A stretch of DNA of 64,000 nt, taken from positions 42,870,614 to 42,934,613 of the forward strand of contig CM061533.1 of the NCBI GenBank assembly GCA_030545055.2, written 5' to 3'. The position numbers were made by a program, and so were the translations under genes. The notes beneath the pieces were generated by a model. It made no database searches. It was not told the DNA's origin and was given only the letters and a program-made list of their open reading frames with translations. How positions within the stretch are numbered: the stretch's first letter is position 1; each line of letters begins with the position of its first letter. Shown one piece after another: positions 55,322 to 64,000 of the stretch. Origin of the DNA: Neoaliturus tenellus (Eukaryota; Arthropoda; Insecta; Hemiptera; Cicadellidae).

Positions 55322-55433
55322 GACAAGTCCAAGAAGCCAGTTCACCAATGGGTGTCTGCGTGCTATGGCTCCCCCCAGACCTGTGATTGGTGCTCAAAGT
55401 CCCTCACGAATAAGCCGGCGCTCTATTGTGAGA
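55322..55433 (+). CDS. RhoGEF exon, first half of C1 domain
   Basis: The acceptor TCTTTGTCAG ends at 55321 and gtgagt begins at 55434. It enters in phase 0 and leaves in phase 1. It codes DKSKKPVHQWVSACYG, PQTCDWCSKSLTNKPALYC: the His, then Cys-x2-Cys after 12 residues, then Cys after 11, as in C1 (phorbol-ester/diacylglycerol-type) zinc fingers of RhoGEFs. In GEF-H1/AKAP13-type RhoGEFs this domain is usually an atypical C1 that aids membrane or protein contacts. The intron falls inside the finger. Confidence 0.9.
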
Positions 55434-55557
55434 GTGAGTACCGACCACTGTGTGCACCTATAGCTGTAGTGGCAGATCAATGTGGTCATGCATAAATCAG
55501 ATCAAAGTCTCGCTCTATCAGATAATGGTGCAAATGCGTAAATAATGGAAATATATA

Positions 55558-56173
55558 CAGTACACTCTCGTTCATCGGAACTAATGTGGCGGACGGCCGG
55601 TTCGGATGTCAAAAAATTCCGATGAAGCGGAGTCCATCGTGAGTCATCATTTCCGCCCGTACGGTGAACTATCGTGATTGTATTCACTCTTGTTTTTAAG
55701 ATAACACAAGAGGTTTTATGAAAATAAGGCACTCAAACTTTGAACATGGTAACAATGAACAGATAGGAAAAAAAACAACGCAGGAAATAAAGATCCAAAA
55801 TCTTTATTCTCATATTCCACTCATATTCCAGCAGTCAACTGACTTCCACGTAACACAGGTGCAGTCGCGACGCGAGACAAACTGAATGACAGTTTGGGAA
55901 GCGGTCGAACCGGATGTTCAGTTCCTGCCCCTTCCTCATTCTATTTTTGTGGGAATACTCCACGGCCTTGTAAATCACATCGATGGGTACTGATTATGGA
56001 AAACGCCTGTTGACGTTTGATGCAAAATGTGATACTTCACTGTTTTGCCGACAGAACGAATGGAAACTGAAGGCGCTAAAACGGAAAAATTATTTATTTC
56101 GTAAGAAAAAAAATTACTAATATCCAGATTTTCAGTTCCGATGTCACCGAGTCCGATGAACGAGAGTTTACTG
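55558..56173. mobile_element. 616-bp Tc1/pogo-like MITE, TA target
   Basis: CAGTACACTCTCGTTCATCG at the left and, inverted, CAGTAAACTCTCGTTCATCG at the right, with TA outside each (55556-55557, 56174-56175). A second TCCGATGAAGCG/CCGATGTCACCG pair lies inside. Noncoding. It starts about 125 bp after the C1 exon at 55322. Confidence 0.85.
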
Positions 56174-56357
56174 TAGTTAGTTTAGGCATATTTCGATATA
56201 AAAGTTCAAACAGAAATTTTAATTATTGTCTTGAATTGTCCATGTCAATAATTATCTTAGAGTTTATCTCTATATTATTTCATATACTAATATGTCTATA
56301 TATTATTTGGCGTACTCATGAGTTAGTAGTTTTCCATATATATCATTATTTCATATA

Positions 56358-56706
56358 CTAGAACCTCCCTTATCCGACCTCTTAATAACTGACTCCTCCT
56401 GATATCCGACCTAGTGTCCGACTGTCTACCTGTGATTTCTGCGCTCGTATCATTGCTGAACCTTTCAAAACATGAAACTATTCGTTATTTGTAGAGACAG
56501 TCATGTAAAAATGTTACCATTTTTCAGTTATTATACATATCTTGTTGTGTTAATTAATGTATTAAAAGTTCAATAACATTGTATTACAATACTGTATAGC
56601 TGTTTTCCTACCAATTAAATGAGTTTCATTTGCTCCTCCCAATTCCTGTTTTGGCCATTCCGACCATGGCCCGGTCCCGCATGGTCAGATATTTGAGGTT
56701 CAACTG
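56358..56706. mobile_element. pogo-like MITE of about 350 bp
   Basis: CTAGAACCTCCCTTATCCGA at the left and, inverted at the right, CAGTTGAACCTCAAATATCT are degenerate termini with TA outside (right 56707-56708). Short TCCGAC boxes repeat inside the left end. The frame at 56630-56836 overlaps its end by chance. Confidence 0.6.
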
Positions 56707-57253
56707 TATTAGTATGAATAAAAAATACCCCAAATTATTTTTTTCTTCATACAATCATTATTTTAAAGTCATGATTTTAATCATTGTTTTCTCAAAACAA
56801 ACTCATACCAATTTGTGCATTATGTTTAACGTTTAAAATTACAAAGTTGCATGGGAAAATGTTAAAATTCATGTGAGGAAGTTTGACCAGTTTTCTGTTG
56901 TTACTTTCTCTTAATATTTTTAGCATAAAATACATTTATAAACAAATCTTCTGCGCCAAAGTGGTAAATTTAATTTTTCCCTAGTTACGCATTAGTTTAC
57001 TATTTAACTAGTACAGCTGCCTAATACATGACATATCCTGGATTTTTTTAACAGCTAGTTTGTCTGTCCACAACAAATGTAAAATTCAGAAGGTTTCCCC
57101 CACCTTAATTTAAATATTAGGGGAGGCAACCTACTTTCCTGAATACACCCACTTCACCACACTGTAGTGTTTACATACTGAAATCATAAATACAATGGAT
57201 TGGTACAGTTGAGCACATAGAGTACTCACCAGTTTGTCTGGCTTGTGTTGCAG

Positions 57254-57327
57254 ACTGCACGATCACCGTGCACCAGAGCTCCTGCAAGGAACACATCGTC
57301 GAGTGTTCCAAGGCGAAGGTTTCCAAG
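57254..57327 (+). CDS. RhoGEF exon, second half of C1 domain
   Basis: The acceptor CTTGTGTTGCAG ends at 57253 and gtgaga begins at 57328. It enters in phase 1, making the junction residue Asn, and leaves in phase 0. It codes CTITVHQSSCKEHIVECSKA, then KVSK. With the previous exon it completes Cys-x2-Cys-x4-His and two more Cys. The last spacings are His-x3-Cys-x6-Cys, where most C1 domains have x2 and x7; the sum is the same. The finger should still bind zinc if the His-Cys pair tolerates the shift. Confidence 0.9.
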
Positions 57328-57689
57328 GTGAGATAACAGCTATCACTCACACTCGAGTGTTGCCACTCACCAACTGTTGATAGGCTATTGATATTGACTG
57401 TACTAACCAGTACACTCTACTGTGTGGTGCTCACCAGGTGGGGCAATGTACACCGATTATTTTGATACTTGGATTTTCCACATCAATGAATACCAGGTAC
57501 CAATGGAGGTATTAAATTTTTTCACAGAGTTTTTGTCTAGTTTTGATTACCAAATTCTGAAAATCTTAGCTAAATTTAAACTAGCTAATTTAATCTTAGC
57601 TAATATTAACTAAATTTAAAATAAAAAAAATCTAAAATTAATATGTTGCCTGATAATTTTAAACTTTTTTTTGTACCAAGGGGATTGTG

Positions 57690-57780
57690 TTAATGCTGCT
57701 TGGTAAAATTATTAAGCGTGACTTTTCTTTCTTAGACAAAGCTCGTTCGCTCCACTCACTCGCCCTCTTCCTTTTTGAGA
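57690..57780 (+). repeat. fragment of the GCTCACTCGCC repeat family
   Basis: GCTTGGTAAAATTATTAAGC then AAGCTCGTTCGCTCCACTCA matches the first part of 6890-7060. Only about 90 bp is kept. Confidence 0.55.
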
Positions 57781-58298
57781 TGAGCTTGTATTCCCATCAA
57801 TCCCTACTTACACTTGACTTGAAAATAAACTGACTTGACCTTGAAATAAAACCTAGTAATATTTATAGGAACTTAAAAAATAGTTAATAAATGCAATTAA
57901 AGTACTTTAATGTTTAAAATGAGTTTTGTTATTAACGCACTAACGCAGGGGGTCACTGAACAAAGCACTTTCTTATGCAAATCAGTAGCGACTGGCAACT
58001 CGGCTAAATGTCGCAGCGCAAGTTGATATAATAATTTTATTAAGCTTGCATTTGTTGTGTGGCTGAGGGCGTGGCCAGGTTACACACAGGTGTAGTAAAG
58101 GTCATTGCTCCCCCACCCCTCTTCTCTCTCCCCCACGGCGCCGGTGCGTCTTCCCCCGACAATACGCTAACAACGCATCATCTCTGTTATCATAACCTTA
58201 ACCTGACTTGCAGGAGAAACACAATACACCGATTGCCACGTACTGTAAAGTATTTTAGTTACTATTAATACCCCCCGTCGCAGCAGACCTGCGTACTC

Positions 58299-59081
58299 AG
58301 CGAATTTCCAAATTAGTAATATTAATTTTGACCAGCTAAATTTGTAAACAAAATTTCATCACGTGCTCATAAATAGGGAAATAAATGTCTATTCTCCTTA
58401 AGATATAGGGAAAGAGTATGCAGGTATGCTGCCATGGGGGACACTAAAAGTAGGTTTTTAGCATAGAAAAAATTTATTTCGACCATATAAAGCCATATAG
58501 TAAGTTTCATCAATATCTGTCCATAAATAAAAGAGTTTGCCTATTCTCCATATGATTAACATGGCAAAAGAGTATGCAGGTTTGCTGCCATGATAAGTAC
58601 AAAAGCCAAGAATTTTTACCTTAAATGGATGAATCTCAACCAAATGAAGCTAAATACTAAGTTTCATCCAAAAATATTGGTTAATAAGTGAAATATTAAC
58701 ACATCCTTATTCTCCATAAGATTAACATTGGAGCCCTAAAAGACAATGTACTGTCTTTAGACTTTGTAATATCTCGGTAACCAATGGAGATAGAGCAAAG
58801 CTTCAAAATACTAAATTGTGTGTTTTTTTTAGCTAAATCCAATGGTCAAAATAAAAATTTAAAATTTTTAAAATTTACATATGAAAAATGCAAAAAACCC
58901 ATTTTTGGGGTACAAAACCCCCCAAAACTACCCCTTCCGGTAGGTCGATATGTGTGGTTTTCGAACTCATCCGAATAAACGTAGGATTACACATCTCTAC
59001 CAAATTTGGTGTCGATCGGACCATTTTTACGAGAGTTATCGTGTCTAGGGACACATACATATATATATACATATATATACA

Positions 59082-59117
<36 letters not shown>

Positions 59118-59240
59118 AAAATTTTAATGACTATTATTTTCGGTCTCTGGACACCTCAAAACGAAAAAGTAACATGGTCCCGGGCTTAGGTCTTTCCATG
59201 AGACCTACGGTAATAGCTTATTCCCTATGGGAAATTCGCT
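58299..59240. mobile_element. modular TIR repeat family, copy C
   Basis: The ends are AGCGAATTTCC and its inverse GGAAATTCGCT. At the right, TAATAGCTTATTCCCTATGG and GGTCCCGGGCTTAGGTCTT match the ends of copy B. GCAGCAnACCTGC boxes lie at 58278 (just outside), 58410 and 58572 (inverted). An (ATATATAC)n run is at 59053-59117. Noncoding. Confidence 0.7.
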
Positions 59241-59458
59241 AAAATTTATGAAAATACAACAAATCAATTTACAAAAATTTACCAAAATTTACAAAAATTG
59301 TGGCTTTTGAAGACATTTCGAGTTATTATTTATAGGTTTAATTGTAAATCATAAAAGATCAAATAAACCTTTTGCCAGCATGGTTAATCTGCAATCAGAA
59401 TAACCCGCCCCCGTTTATTCGGGAGTTAACTGTATGTTTATATTACTTGGGTTTTAAT

Positions 59459-60619
59459 TAGGGATGGACGGGAATGGATTTTTAGTTCGGGACGGGACGG
59501 GACGGGAATTTTTATTTCCCATCCAATTTCGGGACGGGATCGGGACGGGATTGCTCTTCTCGACGCTATCGGGAAATATTCGTTTTGATTTTTATCTGAG
59601 TGTCGTATACAGACAAATTAATGTTAAATACTAGTTCTCCTTCCAACTTGTTCCACTTGTTTTTGTATAAGTTACAATGAATGTCCTTTTGTTGAAAAAA
59701 TTCAAATATATAGTTTTGATATTTTAAAGATGCAATAAGATCATGGGAAAGTATACATTTTATTGTTACCAAATAAATTTAAGTCGAATCACTAAACACA
59801 CAAAGGAAAAATGTTGCCCATGTCTTATTTAATACAAGTTTTGTTTAATGAAATATTAAACGTATGGTACGAAGAATGAAAATAAACATTATGTACGGTA
59901 CCAGTACAAAAAAAATATAGATTAAAACAATTGGAAAATTTGTAAAGAAAACAATACTATATTACAATAAATAAGGCCTGCTCAGATAAAAAAGAACAAA
60001 AAAACACAAATTTAAATTAGAATGAATAACACTCAGAAAAGAAGTTGTTCAACAAGCCAAAGCCATTTATAAACCTAAGAAATATTTTGCCAATTTTTTT
60101 ATATTCATTGATTTTACTGAGACAGTTTCTTCCTTGAAGAATATAAATAAGAAAATTGAACTAAGAAATAATAAACTATTAGACATTATACTTTTATTGT
60201 TATTTAAATGAATACATTTAACTATTTTTTGCTACATCAGAAAAAAAAATTAAGGAGTGTATGATGAAAAAAATTATAGCAATGTAAATTTAAAGCTATA
60301 AACCCTAAAATCTAATAAATATAAGCCATAGCTAAGCCAGGTTTTTCTCGTTAGCGAGATTGTCGGCCGCGATCGCCGTCCTCGTTAGCGAGATCGTCGG
60401 CCGCAATTGCCGTCCTCGTTAGCGAGATCGTCGGCCGCAATCGCCGTCCTCGTTAGCGAGATCGTCGGCCACGATCGCCGTCCTCGTTAGTGAGATCGCC
60501 GGCCGCCGTTCGGCAGTTCCCGTCCCGATAAATTCCCGAGTATAAAAAAATCCCGCCCGATGATCGGGACGAAAATTTCCCGAAAATTTTCCCGAAATTT
60601 CGGGACCCGTCCATCCCTA
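59459..60619. mobile_element. 1161-bp non-autonomous hAT element with internal 34-bp repeats
   Basis: The ends are TAGGGATGGACGGGAATGG and, inverted, TAGGGATGGACGGGTCCCG. A perfect 8-bp duplication, GTTTTAAT, flanks it (59451-59458, 60620-60627). Subterminal CGGGACGGGA clusters are typical of hAT. Inside, five tandem 34-bp units starting TCGTTAGCGAGATCGTCGGC run from 60348 to about 60518. No transposase. Confidence 0.93.
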
Positions 60620-60754
60620 GTTTTAATCATTGTATACTTGGACAAACCTCGATAGTTCGAAACTTTGTGGACTTGGAGAGTGTCGAAGTATCGAAATGTC
60701 AAACTATAAGGAGTATATGGGAAATTTTAACATAGGACATATAAAAATCATGAG

Positions 60755-61441
60755 TTGCATTCATACAAAAAAGAACAAATAATTTCTCTTGAGAAATCAT
60801 GTAGAAAATCAAAAGACATTGGCATAAGGTTAAAAATCAAAGAAAAGAAGAAAGAATTAAAAAAATTAATACTTAACAAGAAAAAAAACATTTTTGATGA
60901 ACAAATTCAGTCATCTACAAATAAAACAAAAGCTACATGGAATGTAATTAGATCTGAGTTGAATGAACAGTCATATGTTAAAGATAATATTAGAGTTAAT
61001 AAAAATGGCAATTTCGTTAGTGACCCTAAAGATGTAAGTGACATTCTAAATGACTTTTTTGTGACAGCTGTGGATCAGTTGATCCTACCAAACATAAAAG
61101 ACGGAGGTCCTATCAACTCATACAACAACAATCAATCACCTTTCAATAGTCCGGTTTTTCGATTTGAGCAAATTTCCCAAATTGAAATGAAGGAAGTAAT
61201 TCTTTCTATGAAAAACAAGTTTTCCTCCGGCTACGATGAAATTCCAATGAATATAAAAAAAATCACTTCCATTTATTTTAGAGCCTCTCACTCATTTAAT
61301 CAACTCCTCACTAATAACCGGAATTTTTCCTCACAAATTAAAAATTGCAAAAGTAATTCCGTTATTCAAAAAAGGGGACCGTACAGAACCTTCGTGTTAC
61401 CGGCCCATATCTTTACTTCCAGCTTTCTCCAAATTATTTGA
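60755..61441 (+). pseudogene. LINE ORF2 fragment 1 (linker and RT start)
   Basis: Lys-rich linker (LKIKEKKKELKK), KATWNVIRSELN and VSDPKDVSDILNDFF, typical for the stretch between endonuclease and RT, then SSGYDEIP. The frame is lost near 61250-61440 by at least one indel; the RT fingers motif around 61390-61430 reads on in other frames. Inactive. Confidence 0.8.
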
Positions 61442-61445
61442 AAGA

Positions 61446-61769
61446 GTGGTTTACAATCAATTTTCTAATTATTTGGAAAATAATAACTTATTGGAAAAAG
61501 AACAGCATGGTTTTAGAGGAGGAAAGTCTACCATAACAGCAGGGGTGAATTTTATTCAATCAATAATTGATGCAATAGACAAAAAAGAAAAAGTAATTGG
61601 CATTTTTCTTGATCTGTCAAGAGCTTTTGACAGTGTCTCCCACAATAAATTGATAACAACTTTAAGTAATCTGGGAGTTAGAGGTAAAGAACTCAAATGG
61701 TTTGAGTCTTACTTATCGGGCAGACTACAATGTGTAGAAGTGGAGCATATTTCAGATAACTACACCTAA
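61446..61769 (+). pseudogene. LINE ORF2 fragment 2 (RT core, first Asp)
   Basis: It contains EKEQHGFRGGKST and FLDLSRAFDSVSHNKL, the RT block with the first catalytic Asp, then LKWFESYLSGR. It ends in a stop after DNYT; the next RT block continues in another frame at 61795. Confidence 0.85.
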
Positions 61770-61794
61770 ACTTAACACCAAATATATAATTAAA

Positions 61795-62007
61795 ATGTGC
61801 TCAAAACTAAAACCAATAAAACATGGTGTCCCACAAGGGTCCATTTTGGGACCTTTACTCTTTCTTTGCTATGTAAAGGGTCTTCCAAGAGTTCTTCCAC
61901 CCTTACATGATGGAAGCAGTAAAGTTTGTTTATATGCTGACGACTCAAACATTCTATTTTCAGGGCAATCAATAGAAAATGTTGAAATTTCATCGTTTTT
62001 GGGTTAA
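61795..62007 (+). pseudogene. LINE ORF2 fragment 3 (RT catalytic YADD)
   Basis: KHGVPQGSILGPLLFLCY and then VCLYADDSNILFSG, the YADD catalytic block, ending in TAA at 62005-62007. The GVPQGS and YADD boxes are intact, although the protein as a whole is broken. Confidence 0.88.
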
Positions 62008-62010
62008 GCA

Positions 62011-62763
62011 ATGATTAAAGACTTTTTAAATGGTAAAAATCTTCTACTAAATTCAAATAAATCAAAATTTATTTTATTTTCCACAAAAAAAGCAGTAAAT
62101 CATAATTCACCACAGATTCTTTTGGATGAAGATTCTCTTGACCAAGTTCAAGAAACAAAATTTTTGGGCCTAATCATTGATGAAAATTTAAGCTGGGACA
62201 ACCATGTAACCCATGTTGTTGGTAGAATTTCCTCTGGTATCTTTGCTTTAAAACAAATGGCAAAATTTTGTAGCTTGGAAACTTTAAAAATAATATATTT
62301 CTCAATGATTCATTCTTATTTGTCTTACGGGATTGGCATATATGGTGCAACATCAAAAAAGAATTTGGACAAATTACTTCTTCAACAAAAAAGAGCTATT
62401 AGAACCATGCTGAATTTAAAAACTACAGTTTCTGTTAAGGAAGAATTCACAAATCTGGGAATTTTGACTGTTTATGGGTTGATTATCCTTGAAACTGTAA
62501 ACTTTGTCAAAAAATTTGCTAACCCTCTGTTACAAAATTCAAATCATTCGTATAACACCCGCTTAAATCGTAAGGTTGAAAAACATAATTTAGAATTTTT
62601 TAAAAAGAAAACGGTTTTTTTAGGAACTAAATTTCTTCATCACCTCCCACGAAAGTTCATTGTGGAGGTTGATGAATACAATTTTAAAAAAGGGTTAAAG
62701 GATTACTTATTGAAAATTCCACTTTACTCTTTTCAAGAGTTTTTTGATATGAGGCTCAACTGA
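62011..62763 (+). pseudogene. LINE ORF2 fragment 4 (thumb and C-terminal region)
   Basis: It contains NSNKSKFILFST, TKFLGLIIDENLSWDNHV (RT block after YADD), YFSMIHSYLSYGI and the post-RT region ending at TGA 62761-62763. This is the longest undamaged part of the element and matches 39200-39942 of the other LINE in layout. Confidence 0.88.
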
Positions 62764-63244
62764 TCCACCAGCTCTATGAGAAAATATTATAAGAAATAAA
62801 AAGAATTCATTTTGATTTAGAGTTATTACTTAGGGAATGGTTTTTTTTATAATTTCTGATTTGTTTTATTTTGTTAAACACTTGACACTATTCTTGTACC
62901 ATGTACAATTTGTGAATAAAGAATTTATGAATATGAATATGAATATGAATATGAACATAGGAAACTTTAAATTTTAATAAAACCATAACTTGATTGAATT
63001 TGAACATAGTAAATAATTAATCTTTTAAATAATTCCCCACTCTGTTTACATTTTCACCTTTGTCAAACTCAAAAATAGACTGGTCGTTACTGACATGTTA
63101 GGTTGTCGCAGACCGTGTCGAACTATAAGGAATGTCGAACTATCGAGAGTCGAACTATCGAGGTTCTACTGTAATAAGTAATTCTATTTCAGTTACAACA
63201 AGCTTTTGACTGAAAATATTTAATTTTTGTTATTAATGTTTTAG

Positions 63245-63330
63245 AATTCATCGAAGCCATCAAATCAAAACAAGGCTGTGACAAAACGGAGTAACCAGCA
63301 ATCCCAGAACCAAAGCTCTTCCCCAAGCAG
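63245..63330 (+). CDS. RhoGEF exon after C1, Gln/Ser-rich
   Basis: The acceptor ATTAATGTTTTAG ends at 63244 and gtgagt begins at 63331. It enters in phase 0 and leaves in phase 2. It codes NSSKPSNQNKAVTKRSNQQS and a Ser/Pro-rich end, a disordered linker between C1 and the expected DH domain, which must lie to the right of the window. Confidence 0.82.
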
Positions 63331-64000
63331 GTGAGTTTGGTGAATACACACTGGCGTTGGGCACCCTGTCATCGGTGAAACACCAAAACAGTCGTGTAGT
63401 CGATATCGGCACTATTACATCACCACTAATATTCACAACTTTTGGTCTCACTATTAGAGTAACTTGTAAACAGGTACAGCAACACATTAGTGTAGACAGC
63501 TTATTTTGATCCACAAATGATAATATTGAAATGTTTTGCACCCTTAGAGAAAGACTGGTGACTGTCATAAAGTAGTGAACTATGATTTCAAGTATGATAG
63601 AATATTTTTTTGGTGTCCCTTTGCTATTTAACTAATTAGGTATTTTCATAAAATTAACGTGGAAACACTGAATGATAAATATGTGCCTAAAGCTTTATTT
63701 CTATAAAATATATTTTGATTTAACATTGTGCAACATTTCAAGATATTCATCGTTTGTAGGAAATTTATTAGTCATAATTTTATCTGTAGGGATTGCCGTC
63801 TATTAATTTTATTGACAAATAAATGTACGAGGGGCGTCGAAAGGTAACCTATGTTGTCTACGCATGAGGAGTAGTGGGGCAGCGCCTTAATTCTTGCCGT
63901 CATTGTATACTCCAGGTCAGTCCTCATAGAACCACTGTGTGAGAACTTTCAAAGGATAGTAATTTTTATATCATGTATCAAAATATGTGCTACAATAACT
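63331..64000. other. intron; possible transposon end at 63828
   Basis: At 63828 CGAGGGGCGTCGAAAGGTAA, preceded by TA, resembles one terminus of a Tc1/mariner-type element; the partner would be outside the window. Nothing else was recognised. Confidence 0.35.

Larger units (their letters stand above)
60750..62952 (+). mobile_element. 5'-truncated CR1/jockey-type LINE
   Basis: It starts inside the endonuclease-RT linker, so ORF1 and the endonuclease are absent. It ends with TGTACCATGTACA, GTGAATAAAGAATTTATG and a (AATATG)n tail (to about 62952). RT motifs place it in the same broad clade as the element at 33600-40173, but it is a different family. Insertion site and tail are clear because the host MITE is recognisable on both sides. 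Confidence 0.85.
60637..63171. mobile_element. pogo-like MITE split by a LINE
   Basis: Left part 60637-60749 and right part 62953-63171 together align, inverted, with the 319-bp MITE at 28508-28826 (shared blocks ACCTCGATAGTT, GGGAAATTTTAACA, ATAAAAATCAT, TAGGAAAC, AAACCATAAC, TTTACATTTTCACCTTTGTC). The right terminus is followed by TA (63172-63173); the left terminus is decayed. The LINE entered after this MITE was in place. Confidence 0.85.

Noticed and set aside
58875..59118. Tyr/Ile repeat proteins on both strands
   Set aside because: Translation of an (AT)n-type microsatellite inside a repeat.

Overview
The window is nuclear DNA of an animal, almost certainly an insect. It is AT-rich, with short GC-rich exons that have GT/AG borders, kilobase introns packed with transposable elements, and no operon-like organisation. 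A hemipteran source is only a guess from the style of the repeats. Most of the window is intron.

The one host gene I can follow lies on the + strand. Eleven exons (19573-19722, 25466-25548, 29133-29307, 32809-32938, 42094-42256, 45122-45276, 52647-52748, 53771-53837, 55322-55433, 57254-57327, 63245-63330) join with matching phase at every junction and give about 432 codons. The protein is low-complexity and Ser-rich, then has a KSVSTPSI motif, a basic RGSLFFRKKK stretch and a zinc-binding C1 domain split over two exons. This is the N-terminal part of a Rho guanine-nucleotide exchange factor; the catalytic DH-PH part would lie past the right edge. Two weak 5' exon candidates lie at 41-112 and 10659-10687. 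The first secure exon has been amplified into a tandem array of seven near-copies plus a remnant (19573-20690).

The most unusual object is a nearly full-length non-LTR retrotransposon in the intron between 32938 and 42094 (about 33600-40173). Its 989-residue ORF1 protein carries four recognisable domains in a row: PWWP (chromatin reader), Ulp1/C48 SUMO-type cysteine protease, SGNH hydrolase and a macro (ADP-ribose) domain. ORF2 carries an APE endonuclease and a reverse transcriptase, with one frame break in an A8 run. Two other LINE remnants (31935-32700 on the - strand; 60750-62952 on +) share its 3' design of a short hairpin, AATAAAGA and a short tandem tail.

Region by region: 1-9.1 kb holds a possible 5' exon, dispersed repeats, foldbacks and two adjacent perfect palindromes. 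9.17-10.59 kb is an 86/78-bp minisatellite. 10.6-19.5 kb holds repeats, a 578-bp TIR element and a tandemly duplicated repeat. 19.5-20.7 kb is the exon array. 20.7-25.4 kb holds a TTA-flanked TIR element, a long snapback and a TTAA-flanked hairpin. 25.4-33 kb holds exons, a modular TIR repeat, a pogo-like MITE and a LINE fragment. 33.6-40.2 kb is the LINE. 40.2-51.8 kb holds two exons, a tRNA-derived SINE, a hAT nested in a pogo-like element, another hAT-like element, a 1.9-kb TTA-flanked element and a second SINE. 52.4-57.4 kb is the exon cluster with the C1 domain. 57.6-63.2 kb holds more elements, including a LINE inserted in a pogo-like MITE. 63.2-64 kb is the last exon and the start of a further intron.
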